From NCBI RefSeq assembly GCF_031450805.1, contig NZ_JARTVY010000001.1, positions 372,001 to 436,000 on the forward strand: a stretch of 64,000 nucleotides of DNA. The letters run 5' to 3'. Position numbers and translations under genes: made by a program. The notes under the pieces were generated by a model. The model searched no databases, had not been told where the DNA came from, and was given only the letters and a program-made list of their open reading frames with translations. The stretch comes from Caballeronia sp031450805. Its GTDB lineage: Bacteria; Pseudomonadota; Gammaproteobacteria; Burkholderiales; Burkholderiaceae. This document shows, piece by piece, positions 1 to 8,978 of this stretch. Position 1 is the stretch's first letter, and the number at the start of each line of letters is the position of its first letter.

Positions 1-564
1 CGCGAGGCCGCGCTCGCTCATTGGGATCGCCGGTCGGACCTATGGCTTTTCGGCTATGGATCGCTCATCTGGAATCCCGGATTGCCGACGCTCGAAGCGG
101 TGCGCGGCAAGGTGCACGGCTATCATCGCGGGCTTTACATGTGGTCGCGGGTGAATCGCGGAACGCCGGAGCAGCCGGGGCTCGTGCTCGCGCTGGATCG
201 CGGCGGCTCCTGCACCGGCATGGCGTTTCGCCTGGCCGGGGCGGACGCGCCCGAGCATCTCGACGTGCTCTGGCGTCGCGAAATGTCGATGGCGTCATAC
301 CGGCCGGCGTGGCTGCCGTGCACGCTGATCGACGGACGGCGCGTCGACGCGCTCGCCTTCGTGATGCGCCGGGAGGCGGCGTCCTATACGGGCAAGCTCG
401 GCGATCCGATGATCCGCACGGTGTTCGGCTGCGCGAGCGGCCGCTACGGAACGACGCTCGATTACGTCAGCCGAACGGTCGAGGCGCTGCGGGAAAGCGG
501 CATGCCGGACCGGGCGCTGGAGGCGCTGCTCAGGCGGTGCCAGGCCGGCAAAAACGGAGAATAG
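1..564 (+). CDS. Gamma-glutamylcyclotransferase, ChaC family (5' end outside window)
   Basis: The frame is open from the first base of the window to a TAG at 562-564, so the start lies upstream. The first visible residues include FGYGSLIWNP, the glycine-rich substrate-binding motif of ChaC-type gamma-glutamylcyclotransferases, followed by a typical beta-barrel fold sequence (VHGYHRGLYMWS, LALDRGGSC, FVMRREAASYTG). The family splits gamma-glutamyl groups, mainly of glutathione, into 5-oxoproline and Cys-Gly in the cytosol. About 187 residues are visible, close to the usual length of about 200, so probably only the first few residues are missing. A start inside the window at TTG 82 would remove the binding motif and is not believable. 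Confidence 0.85.
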   Translation, partial: REAALAHWDRRSDLWLFGYGSLIWNPGLPTLEAVRGKVHGYHRGLYMWSRVNRGTPEQPGLVLALDRGGSCTGMAFRLAGADAPEHLDVLWRREMSMASYRPAWLPCTLIDGRRVDALAFVMRREAASYTGKLGDPMIRTVFGCASGRYGTTLDYVSRTVEALRESGMPDRALEALLRRCQAGKNGE

Positions 565-742
565 GCGCACCGGGGCTTGTCCGGATGGCCAATGCTTCGC
601 CGCCGACATCGTTTGTGCACGGTTATCGGCTAGGATGTTCGAAGCGCCCTTTACGCGCGCCGCACCACCCAGCCCGCATTTTGCCTTGGTGTATGCTTAA
701 CTTTCCGTTAATTCGCGCCCGGGACGTCTCGGGCGCTCCGCT

Positions 743-1645
743 ATGAACGAACCCTATCCCAGTCGACGACACGCCGACAAACCGCACGAAAAGCGCTCGC
801 TCCTCGAACGCCTGACCGATTTCATCTCCCACGAGCCCGAGTCGCGCGACGAATTGCTCGAAGTGCTTCAGGACGCTCACGAGCGCAACCTGCTCGACGC
901 CGATTCGCTCTCGATGATCGAAGGCGTCTTTCAGGTGTCCGATCTCTGCGCGCGCGACATCATGATTCCGCGCGCCCAGATGGACGCCATCAACATCGCG
1001 GAAACGCCCGCCGAATTCATCCCGTTCGTGCTGGAAAAAGCGCACTCGCGCTATCCGGTGTACGAGGGCAATCGTGACAACATCATCGGCGTGCTGCTCG
1101 CGAAAGACCTGCTCCGCTACTACGCCGAAGAAGAATTCGACGTGCGCGGCATGCTGCGCCCGGCCGTGTTCATCCCCGAGTCGAAGCGTCTGAACGTGCT
1201 GCTGCACGACTTTCGCGTGAATCGCAATCACATCGCGATCGTCGTCGATGAATACGGCGGCGTCGCGGGCCTCATCACCATCGAGGACGTGCTGGAGCAG
1301 ATCGTCGGCGACATCGAGGACGAGTACGACTTCGACGAGGAAGCCGGCAACATCATGCCGTCGCCGGACGGCAAGTTCCGCGTGCGCGCGCTGACGGGCA
1401 TCGAACAGTTCAACGAGGAGTTCGGCACCGACTTCTCGGACGAGGAAGTCGATACCATCGGCGGGCTCGTCACGCATCGCTTCGGGCGCGTGCCGCATCG
1501 CGGCGAGAAGGTTCGCATCGACGATTTCGCGTTCGAGATCCTGCGCGGCGATGCCCGGCAAATTCACGTGCTCCTGGTTCGGCGCGTGCCGAATCTCACG
1601 CAACAGCCTCACACCGGCGACGACGAGGGCGAACTGCGCGACTGA
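743..1645 (+). CDS. corC: CorC/YbeX-type CBS-domain protein (magnesium/cobalt efflux accessory)
   Basis: 300-residue soluble protein with two CBS repeats (about residues 65-190; motifs SRYPVYEGNRDNIIGVLLAKD and the VVDEYGGVAGLITIEDVLE region) and a C-terminal CorC_HlyC transporter-associated domain (about 205-285, IGGLVTHRFGRVP). It has no membrane segment, as in E. coli YbeX/CorC. The family is linked to Mg2+/Co2+ efflux and to ribosome maturation. The ATG is the first in frame. The gene stops just upstream of lnt, reproducing the conserved ybeX-lnt pairing, so the two are probably cotranscribed. Confidence 0.92.
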   Translation: MNEPYPSRRHADKPHEKRSLLERLTDFISHEPESRDELLEVLQDAHERNLLDADSLSMIEGVFQVSDLCARDIMIPRAQMDAINIAETPAEFIPFVLEKAHSRYPVYEGNRDNIIGVLLAKDLLRYYAEEEFDVRGMLRPAVFIPESKRLNVLLHDFRVNRNHIAIVVDEYGGVAGLITIEDVLEQIVGDIEDEYDFDEEAGNIMPSPDGKFRVRALTGIEQFNEEFGTDFSDEEVDTIGGLVTHRFGRVPHRGEKVRIDDFAFEILRGDARQIHVLLVRRVPNLTQQPHTGDDEGELRD

Positions 1646-1722
1646 TCGTGCAGCATCGGGCGTCCGCCGCCACGCACGGTGCGGACGCAACGCTCCATCC
1701 GCCAAGCCTTTCCCCGCATTCA

Positions 1723-3396
1723 ATGGCCGACTCACCGTTTCGCTTGTTCCCGTGGCGACGCAACGCAGAAAGCGCGTCGACCGCACCCCGCGCGCTTCCT
1801 TTCTGGCATTACCTCGTCGCAGCCGTGCTCGGCGCGGCGAACACCCTGTCCTTCGCGCCGACGCCGCACGGCGGATGGATCGAGCTCGTCATCTTCGCGC
1901 TCTTCTTCGCATGGCTCTCGCGCACGAGCGGCTGGAAAAGCGCGGCCCTGACCGGCTGGGCGTTCGGCTTCGGCAACTTCGTGACGGGCGTGTGGTGGCT
2001 CTACGTGAGCATGCACTTTTACGGCGGCATGGCCGCGCCGCTCGCCGCCGCCGCCGTCGCCCTGTTCTCGCTTTATCTCGCGATCTATCCGGCGGCATCG
2101 AGCGTGGTCTGGTCCTTCGTCGCTGGACGCGCCCGCTTCGGCGATGAAGACGCCGGCACCGCCCGCGATATCGACGCCGCACCGCGCTACGCGCCGACCT
2201 GGCACGGCGCGTTCGCATTCGCGAGCGCCTGGGCGCTCGGCGAATGGCTGCGCGGACTCGTCTTCACCGGTTTTCCGTGGCTTGCGAGCGGCTACGCGCA
2301 GGTCGACGGGCCGCTGGCCGGATATGGACCGATCGCCGGCGTCTACGGGGTCGGCTGGGTGCTGGCGCTGGTCGCCGCGCTGATCGTCCAGGCGGCGTTC
2401 CATCTTCGGCGAACGGGTCGCGGCGCGCACGCGCTCGTGCCCGCCGCGACTGCGCTCGCGCTGATCGCCGCGGGCCTGCTGCTGTCGCTCGTCAGATGGA
2501 CGACGCCCGCCAACGCACCGCTCGACGTGCGCCTTCTGCAAGGCAACGTCAAGCAGGAGATGAAGTTCGAGCAGGCGGGCGTGAACGAATCGCTCGCGCT
2601 GTATCAACGGCTCATCACCGCGAAGCCGGCCGATCTGATCGTGACGCCCGAAACCGCGCTGCCGGTGCTGGCCGTGCAAGTGCCGCAGGATTTCGCGACC
2701 GCGATCCGCAGTTTCGCCGACCGCACGAATTCGTCGATTCTTTTCGGCGCGATCGGCGTCACCGTCCTTCCCGACGGACGCGTGACCGATTTCACCAACA
2801 GTCTCTTCGGCATTACGCCGGGCGTGAACGATGTTTATCGCTACGACAAGCATCATCTCGTTCCCTTCGGCGAATTCGTGCCGCTCGGCTTTCACTGGTT
2901 CGTGAACCTGATGGGCATTCCGCTCGGCGATCTCGCGCGCGGGCCGATCGCACAGAAGGCGTTTTTCGTGCATAACCAGCCGATCGCCGTCAACGTCTGC
3001 TACGAGGACATTTTCGGCGAGGAGATCGCGCATACGATCCGCGAGCAGGAAGCGCCTGCGGGCGTACTCGTCAATTCGACGAATCTCGCGTGGTTCGGCA
3101 ATACCATCGCGCTCGATCAGCACTTGCAGATTGCGCGCATGAGGTCGATCGAAACCGGCCGGCCGATGCTGCGTGCGACCAATACGGGCATGACGGCGGT
3201 GATCGCGGCGAACGGCGAAGTCGTCTCCAGGCTGCCAACGTTCACGACCGGTGTGCTCGAAGCGCGCGTGCAGGGCACCTCGGGGCGCACGCCTTATGTG
3301 ACGAGCGGCAATATCACGGTCATTGCGGCGTCGCTGCTGTTGCTGGCGTTGGGCTTTGCGTTCGCGCCGGCAAGAAGGCGGGCGAACGGCAAATAA
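1723..3396 (+). CDS. lnt: Apolipoprotein N-acyltransferase
   Basis: 557-residue inner-membrane enzyme that adds the third acyl chain to lipoproteins. The N-terminal part holds several hydrophobic segments, followed by a nitrilase-like periplasmic domain and a last C-terminal membrane helix. The Glu-Lys-Cys catalytic triad is visible as VTPETALP (Glu310), YDKHHLVPFGEFVP (Lys376) and NVCYEDIFGE (Cys426). The ATG at 1723 was chosen; the frame also opens at GTG 1648, but the extra 25 residues look non-coding. It follows corC closely. A rho-independent terminator at 3448-3484 ends the unit. Part of its 3' end recurs in degraded form at 4467-4583. Confidence 0.95.
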   Translation: MADSPFRLFPWRRNAESASTAPRALPFWHYLVAAVLGAANTLSFAPTPHGGWIELVIFALFFAWLSRTSGWKSAALTGWAFGFGNFVTGVWWLYVSMHFYGGMAAPLAAAAVALFSLYLAIYPAASSVVWSFVAGRARFGDEDAGTARDIDAAPRYAPTWHGAFAFASAWALGEWLRGLVFTGFPWLASGYAQVDGPLAGYGPIAGVYGVGWVLALVAALIVQAAFHLRRTGRGAHALVPAATALALIAAGLLLSLVRWTTPANAPLDVRLLQGNVKQEMKFEQAGVNESLALYQRLITAKPADLIVTPETALPVLAVQVPQDFATAIRSFADRTNSSILFGAIGVTVLPDGRVTDFTNSLFGITPGVNDVYRYDKHHLVPFGEFVPLGFHWFVNLMGIPLGDLARGPIAQKAFFVHNQPIAVNVCYEDIFGEEIAHTIREQEAPAGVLVNSTNLAWFGNTIALDQHLQIARMRSIETGRPMLRATNTGMTAVIAANGEVVSRLPTFTTGVLEARVQGTSGRTPYVTSGNITVIAASLLLLALGFAFAPARRRANGK

Positions 3397-3447
3397 CCGA
3401 AGCCTCTTCATGCGGGATCAGCGCCGCTTGCGCTGTCGATTCAACAA

Positions 3448-3484
3448 ACGACGGAAGCCGAGATAAGGCTTCCGTTGTTTTTTG
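3448..3484 (+). terminator. Rho-independent terminator of corC-lnt
   Basis: The inverted repeat acggaagcc (3451-3459) / ggcttccgt (3467-3475) has a 7-base loop. It can be extended outward by aac/gtt with one mismatch, and is followed by tgttttttg. It lies 52 bases after the lnt stop on the same strand. Confidence 0.85.
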
Positions 3485-3669
3485 TGCGTCAAGCACTGCG
3501 TTTGCAACGCCGACAATGTTTTACCTTCGAGGCGGGGAAACAACCCTAGAATGCGTCGTCGTCGGAAGGTGGCCACTGCATTATCGAAATGTTCTGCACG
3601 ACGAAATCAACGCGTTCACCAAGTTCGCGTCGAGTGCCACGGTTCTATCACCCGCCAATACACTCTTCC

Positions 3670-4332
3670 GTGAAGAAAATAACGAACTCCTTTCTCGCCG
3701 CCTGCGCGAGCGCAGTGCTGTGCGCCGGTGCTCACGCTGAAACGCTGACGCCCGAACAGGTTGCCGATGTTTATTTGCAGATGATCGTCAAGCAGGACGA
3801 CGAAAGTTTCAGCCGATATGCGGACTACATGACCGAAGGCCGGCAAGCGACCGATCAACAGAATGCCGATCTGGCTGCTGCACGAGAAGCACCGCGAAAA
3901 ATGCTCGATTCCATGATCGACGCGGCCAGGCGCAGCAACAAGCCACGCGAAGTAACCGACGCCTATATCGAAGTATTGAGAAAGATGTCGGATGCGATTC
4001 ATCGGTCGGAGTGTCAGGTAACGGGGCGCGATCCGAATACCACGGAGGAGTCCGCTCAGACCATGATCTCGATGCACTACGCCTGCAAGGTGGTCGACAT
4101 CGGATCGATCATGAAAAGCGTACCGGGACCCAAAAAGACCCGAAATGCCGCAAAGAGCAATCAGGCGGTCGTCGAATATTCGCAGACTCTCGCTAGTCGG
4201 ATCGGGGGCGCGGCAGTCGACAAGGAAATCGAAGGCGACCTGTTGATGATGCATAGCGCTGAGATCGATCGGTGGATCGGCGCCCCCGACGCGGTGTTCG
4301 ATAACATCCGCACAGCCATGCTCGCCGAGTAG
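3670..4332 (+). CDS. Unknown exported protein
   Basis: 220 residues from a GTG start at 3670. The first 23 residues are a clear signal peptide: KK, then a hydrophobic stretch ending in AGAHA, with predicted cleavage before ETLTPEQ. The mature part is helical and charged, rich in Asp, Arg, Met and Ser, with two cysteines (SECQVTGRD, HYACKVVD) that could form a disulfide in the periplasm. I recognise no family. The frame extends upstream to TTG 3589, but those residues look non-coding and would hide the signal peptide. Codon use is less biased to G/C third bases than in neighbouring housekeeping genes, which suits an accessory gene inserted between lnt and glyQ. Confidence 0.65.
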   Translation: MKKITNSFLAACASAVLCAGAHAETLTPEQVADVYLQMIVKQDDESFSRYADYMTEGRQATDQQNADLAAAREAPRKMLDSMIDAARRSNKPREVTDAYIEVLRKMSDAIHRSECQVTGRDPNTTEESAQTMISMHYACKVVDIGSIMKSVPGPKKTRNAAKSNQAVVEYSQTLASRIGGAAVDKEIEGDLLMMHSAEIDRWIGAPDAVFDNIRTAMLAE

Positions 4333-4831
4333 TAGTTTGCTGGCTCGGCGCAACCGCAACGCCGATCGCCGAAGAGCGGTCGGCGAGCGCGGGGCCAAGC
4401 CGCATCGCCCTCAAGGAAACATCACCCGCCCCTGGTTCAACTGAATTCAAAGGCTCAGCACGCCGGCCAAATGTCACGACCGGCGTGCTCGAACCGCGTG
4501 CACGCCACGCCCGGAGCGCACGGCTGATGGCGCCGACCGTGCTTCTCACCGTCATAGCAGTGTCGCTGTTGTTCGCGTTGGAACGTGCGCTGCGCCAAGA
4601 GAGGGCGCTGCTTTTGGTGCGCTTCGTGGCACGCTTTCGAACATGTTTGAGACTGGTCCGATCATGCCGCCGACGCGCGGCCAGTAGCATTCCGAGCCGT
4701 TCACCGTGGCGCAACTGCACGCGATTGAGTATTAATCGCGTGATCGGGTTGCGGCACTTTCCGTCGTCTCTGGCTTCCTTCGGCTTCGCGTCGCGCGACA
4801 CGCTGCGCGCGCGTCGTCCCGATGTTTTCTT
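4333..4831. other. Gene-free interval between the exported protein and the CPBP protease
   Basis: No convincing intact gene. A 136-codon open frame (4485-4895, plus) starts inside an lnt-derived segment and continues into arginine-rich sequence with no protein character. Apart from the lnt remnant described separately I see nothing identifiable. Confidence 0.6.
4467..4583 (+). pseudogene. Degenerate remnant of the lnt 3' end
   Basis: Read in frame from 4467, this stretch gives PNVTTGVLEPR, then 16 diverged residues, then LTVIAVSLLFALE. The intact Lnt C-terminus (from 3236) gives PTFTTGVLEAR, the same spacing, then ITVIAASLLLLALG. The two align without a gap over about 35 codons. The first 33 bases match at 27 positions by my count. 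It lacks the rest of lnt and has no start, so it is a relic. It suggests that the intervening exported-protein gene arrived by an event that duplicated or replaced the lnt tail. Confidence 0.6.
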
Positions 4832-5665
4832 ATGTCGTTGCACAACCGTCATTCTTTTCCAAGTCTCCTCGAAGCCTTCTTCATCGTTGTTGTGATGTTT
4901 TTCGTCGAGATGGTCACGACCTCCGTGCTGAAGGCAATGCTCGCTTCCTCGGGATTGCAGCTCTACCATTTCGCGAGCATCGGGCGAGTGCTTTCGTGCG
5001 GCATCGTCTTCACCGTGCTGCTGAATCGCCTGGGCGTCGGCTATCGCGGCCTGATTCATGAGAGCAGCGCGTCGCTTTGCGCGACGCTCGGCCTTTACGG
5101 CGTGCCGATCCTCCTCATCACGCCGGCGCTGCTCCTCGCCAATTGCGCGTTGATGTGGCTGGTCGACAGCGCGTTTCCTTCGCCCTCAGCCGAGTGGACG
5201 GTGTACAACTCACCGCTCGTCGGCCGCTTCGGTGTCGTGGCGCTCGTGTGCATCATCGCGCCCGTCGTCGAAGAAATGCTGTTTCGCGGCGTCATGCTTC
5301 GCAGTTTTTTGCAGCAATACCCGCGTGGCGTCGCCATCGTGCATTCAGCGGGAGTGTTCGGCATGGCGCATATGAACGTCTATCAATTCATGCTCGCGTT
5401 CCTGCTTGGGCTTCTGCTCGGCAAGCTCTATGAACGAACGCGCTCGCTCTTGCCGTGCATCCTCCTGCACGCATGCCTGAATACGAGCGTGACGATCATG
5501 GGCTTCATGCATGCCGGCGATGCATCGCCCGCCTCGCTTCGAACACTGTTGTCGCAGTGGTCACCCGACGCGGCGGTTCTGGCGCTTGTGCTTGCGGTGC
5601 CTGGCTTATGGATGCTGTACCGTTTGCTAGCGGTGAACAGAAACACACGCACCCAGCCAGATTGA
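4832..5665 (+). CDS. CPBP-family intramembrane glutamic endopeptidase
   Basis: 277-residue polytopic membrane protein of the CPBP/Abi (Rce1-like) family. The conserved motifs are present in order: EEMLFRG (motif 1, EExxxR, about residues 148-154), FGMAHMN (motif 2) and HACLN (motif 3). Hydrophobic segments surround them. Members cleave prenylated proteins or signal peptides, or act in bacteriocin self-immunity; nothing here points to the substrate. It stands alone, 170 bases before glyQ on the same strand. The chosen ATG is the first in frame and lacks a strong ribosome-binding site, so the exact start is uncertain. Confidence 0.85.
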   Translation: MSLHNRHSFPSLLEAFFIVVVMFFVEMVTTSVLKAMLASSGLQLYHFASIGRVLSCGIVFTVLLNRLGVGYRGLIHESSASLCATLGLYGVPILLITPALLLANCALMWLVDSAFPSPSAEWTVYNSPLVGRFGVVALVCIIAPVVEEMLFRGVMLRSFLQQYPRGVAIVHSAGVFGMAHMNVYQFMLAFLLGLLLGKLYERTRSLLPCILLHACLNTSVTIMGFMHAGDASPASLRTLLSQWSPDAAVLALVLAVPGLWMLYRLLAVNRNTRTQPD

Positions 5666-5838
5666 AACGCCGTGCGCCTCGCGTGCGCGAGCAGATTCGC
5701 GGCGGCGGGCCACCGCCTCCCTTCTCCCAAAAAGCCGCAGCCGCCCCCGCCTTCAGCTAAAATTCAAGGTTTTAGCACTTCGGCCGAGCCCTAGAGTCGC
5801 GTCGTCACGACGATGGCCGCGCCTGGTAAAAGGCAATC

Positions 5839-6858
5839 ATGCTCACCTTTCAGCAAATCATCCTGACGCTGCAGTCCTACTGGAACGACAAGGGCTGCGC
5901 GCTTCTTCAGCCCATCGACATGGAAGTCGGCGCGGGCACTTCTCACGTTCATACGTTCCTGCGCGCAATCGGCCCGGAGCCCTGGCGAGCCGCCTATGTG
6001 CAGCCGTCGCGTCGCCCGAAGGACGGTCGCTACGGCGAGAATCCGAACCGCCTGCAGCATTACTATCAATACCAGGTGGTGCTGAAGCCCGCGCCCGAGA
6101 ACATCCTCGATCTGTATCTCGGCTCGCTCGAAGCGCTCGGCTTCGATCTGAAGCAGAACGACGTGCGCTTCGTCGAAGATGACTGGGAGAACCCGACGCT
6201 CGGCGCGTGGGGCCTCGGCTGGGAAGTGTGGCTGAACGGCATGGAAGTCACGCAGTTCACGTACTTCCAGCAAGTGGGCGGTATCGACTGCAAGCCGGTG
6301 CTCGGCGAAATCACGTATGGCCTCGAGCGCCTCGCGATGTATCTGCAAAAGGTCGAGAACGTCTACGACCTGATCTGGACCGAGTGGGAAGAAGACAGCC
6401 CCAATGGAAAGGTGCTTCGTCAGCTCTCTTATGGCGACGTGTATCACCAGAACGAAGTCGAGCAGTCCACGTACAACTTCGAGCACGCGAACGTCGACTT
6501 GCTGTTCCATCTCTTCAAGAGCTACGAAGAAGAAGCGAAGAAGATGATCGACGCGAAGCTCGCGCTGCCCGCCTACGAACTCGTGCTCAAGGCCGGCCAC
6601 ACATTCAACCTGCTGGATGCGCGCGGCGCGATTTCCGTGACGGAGCGTGCCGCGTACATCGGCCGCATTCGTGCGCTGTCGCGTCTCGTCGCGCAGGCGT
6701 ATTACGATTCGCGCGAAACACTCGGCTTCCCGATGCTCGGCAACCCGGTCAAGCGCGATCACGATCTCATCACCGATCAAGAGGAAGCGCAGCGGCCCGC
6801 ATGGGCGCCGCCGCTGAAGGTGGAAAGCTCGCCCACCGGCGCCAACGAACAGGCTTGA
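5839..6858 (+). CDS. glyQ: Glycyl-tRNA synthetase alpha subunit
   Basis: 339 residues; the start MLTFQQIILTLQSYWNDKGC is characteristic of the bacterial alpha subunit. It forms the class II catalytic core of the alpha2beta2 GlyRS and activates glycine with ATP. Recognisable core sequences include AYVQPSRRPKDGRYGENPNR (class II motif 2 region) and TYGLERLAMYLQ (motif 3). It has the usual C-terminal extension compared with the roughly 300-residue E. coli protein. It is followed after 17 bases by glyS. A TAAAAT sequence at 5758-5763 could be a -10 element, but no good -35 is visible. Confidence 0.97.
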   Translation: MLTFQQIILTLQSYWNDKGCALLQPIDMEVGAGTSHVHTFLRAIGPEPWRAAYVQPSRRPKDGRYGENPNRLQHYYQYQVVLKPAPENILDLYLGSLEALGFDLKQNDVRFVEDDWENPTLGAWGLGWEVWLNGMEVTQFTYFQQVGGIDCKPVLGEITYGLERLAMYLQKVENVYDLIWTEWEEDSPNGKVLRQLSYGDVYHQNEVEQSTYNFEHANVDLLFHLFKSYEEEAKKMIDAKLALPAYELVLKAGHTFNLLDARGAISVTERAAYIGRIRALSRLVAQAYYDSRETLGFPMLGNPVKRDHDLITDQEEAQRPAWAPPLKVESSPTGANEQA

Positions 6859-6875
6859 CGAGGCAAGACAGAACA

Positions 6876-8975
6876 ATGACGCAATCCAATCACGCTTCCC
6901 TGCTCGTCGAGCTGCTGACCGAAGAACTCCCGCCGAAGGCGCTCGCGCGTCTCGGCACCGCTTTCGCTGAAGGCATCGTCGAGCGGCTCGCCGCGCGCGA
7001 TCTGATCGAAGGCGCGCCTTCGTTCGAAAAGTACGCGACGCCCCGCCGCCTCGCCGTGCTCGTCAAGAACGTGCGCGATGTCGCGCCGGAAAGGCAGGTG
7101 CGCGAAAAGGTGCTGCCCGTTTCCGTCGCGCTCGACAAGGAAGGCAATCCCACGCCGCCGCTCGCGAAGAAGCTCGCGGCGCTCGGCTTCCCCGAGTTCC
7201 CGCTCGCTGAACTCGAACGCGCGCAGGACGGCAAGGCCGAATCGTTCTTTCTGCGTTATGCAGCGCCCGGCGCGACGCTCGCCGACGGCCTGCAAGCCGC
7301 GCTCGACGAAACCCTCGGCAAGCTGCCTATCCCGAAGGTGATGACGTATCAGCGTCCGGACGGCACCAATGTGCAGTTCGTGCGTCCGGTGCAACGCCTC
7401 GTCGCCCTGCACGGGCGCAATGTCGTGCCGGTGAGCGCGCTCGGCGTCGATGCGGGCGATACGACCATCGGCCATCGCTTCATGTCGCAAGGCTTCGTGC
7501 TGATCGCGAATGCCGACGACTACGCGGAAACGCTGCGCACGAAAGCACACGTCGTCGCGAATTTCGATGACCGCCGCGAATCCATCCGCACGCAGCTGCA
7601 GGCGTTCGCGGGCGAGGATCGCGTCGTGATGCCGGAAGCGCTGCTCGACGAAGTCAACGCGCTCGTCGAATGGCCGGTCGTGTATCAGTGCCGCTTCGAC
7701 GAGGAATTCCTGCAAGTGCCGCAGGAGTGTCTGATCCTCACGATGCAGACGAACCAGAAGTACTTCGCGCTCACCGATCAGAACGGCAGGCTGCGCTCGC
7801 GCTTTCTGATCGTGTCCAATATCGATACGAAGACGCCCGATGAGATCGTCGAAGGCAACGAACGCGTGGTGCGCCCGCGCCTCGCCGACGCCAAGTTCTT
7901 CTTCACGCAAGACAAGAAGAAGCGCCTGGAAGAGCGCGTGCCGTTGCTCGCCAACGTCGTGTATCACAACAAGCTCGGCTCGACGCTGCAGCGCGTCGAG
8001 CGTCTCGAAGCGCTCGCGGGCGAAATTGCGCCGATGATCGGCGTCGATGCGGCGCTCACCCGCCGCGCGGCGCGTCTCGCAAAGGCGGACCTGCTGACGG
8101 ACATGGTCGGCGAATTCCCCGAACTGCAAGGCACGATGGGCACGTACTACGCGCGCCACGACGGCGAGCCGGAAGAAGTCGCGCTCGCGTGCTCGGAGCA
8201 CTATCAGCCGCGCTTCTCGGGCGATGACACGCCGTCGACCGGCGTCGGCTGCGCGGTGGCGCTCGCGGACAAGCTGGAGACCATCGTCGGCATCTGGGGC
8301 ATCGGCCTCGCGCCGACCGGCGAAAAGGACCCGTTCGCGTTGCGCCGTCATGCGCTCGGCGTGCTGCGCATCCTGCTCGAAAAGAAGCTGCCGGTCGATC
8401 TGCGCGATCTCGTCGCGGCGGCTCAGCGTCAGTTCGCTGGCATGCCGCAGGTCACGAATTCGACCGAAGCCGTCTACGCGTTCTTCCTCGACCGTCTGCG
8501 CGGCCTGCTGCGTGAGCGCGGATTCGAAGCGAACGACATCGAAGCCGTGCTGAGTCTCAACCCGACGCGCCTCGACGACATCGTCGCGCGCCTCGACGCG
8601 GTGCGTGGATTCGCGTCGCTGCCGGAAGCGGCATCGCTTGCGGCGGCCAACAAGCGCATCTCGAACATCCTGAAGAAGTCGGAACAAGGCGCGCCGGCAT
8701 CGGTGAATCCGGAACTGCTCGTGGAAGCCGCCGAGAAGAATCTGTACGCGCAGATTCAGAGCGTGACGCCGCGCGTGCAGAGCCAGCTTGCCGCGCGCAA
8801 CTACACGGAAGCGCTGACGGCGCTCGCCGCATTGCGCGAGAGCGTCGATACCTTCTTCAACGACGTCATGGTGAACGCCGAGGACGTCGCGTTGCGCAAC
8901 AACCGTCTCGCGCTGCTGAACGCGCTGCATCAGCAGATGAACTGCGTGGCCGACATCTCCAAGCTCGCGGCCTGA
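6876..8975 (+). CDS. glyS: Glycyl-tRNA synthetase beta subunit
   Basis: 699 residues. The N-terminus (SLLVELLTEELPPKALARLG) and the HD-like and C-terminal anticodon-binding domains (RISNILKK, ALTALAALRESVDTFFNDVMV) match bacterial GlyS, which binds tRNA-Gly. The frame is open far upstream through glyQ; the ATG at 6876, 17 bases after the glyQ stop, is the expected start. It forms an operon with glyQ, and gmhB begins 3 bases after its stop. Confidence 0.97.
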   Translation: MTQSNHASLLVELLTEELPPKALARLGTAFAEGIVERLAARDLIEGAPSFEKYATPRRLAVLVKNVRDVAPERQVREKVLPVSVALDKEGNPTPPLAKKLAALGFPEFPLAELERAQDGKAESFFLRYAAPGATLADGLQAALDETLGKLPIPKVMTYQRPDGTNVQFVRPVQRLVALHGRNVVPVSALGVDAGDTTIGHRFMSQGFVLIANADDYAETLRTKAHVVANFDDRRESIRTQLQAFAGEDRVVMPEALLDEVNALVEWPVVYQCRFDEEFLQVPQECLILTMQTNQKYFALTDQNGRLRSRFLIVSNIDTKTPDEIVEGNERVVRPRLADAKFFFTQDKKKRLEERVPLLANVVYHNKLGSTLQRVERLEALAGEIAPMIGVDAALTRRAARLAKADLLTDMVGEFPELQGTMGTYYARHDGEPEEVALACSEHYQPRFSGDDTPSTGVGCAVALADKLETIVGIWGIGLAPTGEKDPFALRRHALGVLRILLEKKLPVDLRDLVAAAQRQFAGMPQVTNSTEAVYAFFLDRLRGLLRERGFEANDIEAVLSLNPTRLDDIVARLDAVRGFASLPEAASLAAANKRISNILKKSEQGAPASVNPELLVEAAEKNLYAQIQSVTPRVQSQLAARNYTEALTALAALRESVDTFFNDVMVNAEDVALRNNRLALLNALHQQMNCVADISKLAA

Positions 8976-8978
8976 GCC

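Noticed and set aside
4485..4895. 136-codon open frame between the exported protein and the CPBP gene
   Set aside because: It begins within the lnt relic, is arginine-rich, lacks a ribosome-binding site and overlaps the start of the CPBP gene.
5760..5815. TTAGCACT-like sequence that resembles half of a CIRCE element
   Set aside because: Only the left half (ttagcactt) is present, with no matching GAGTGCTAA nine bases on, and it precedes glyQ, not a heat-shock gene.
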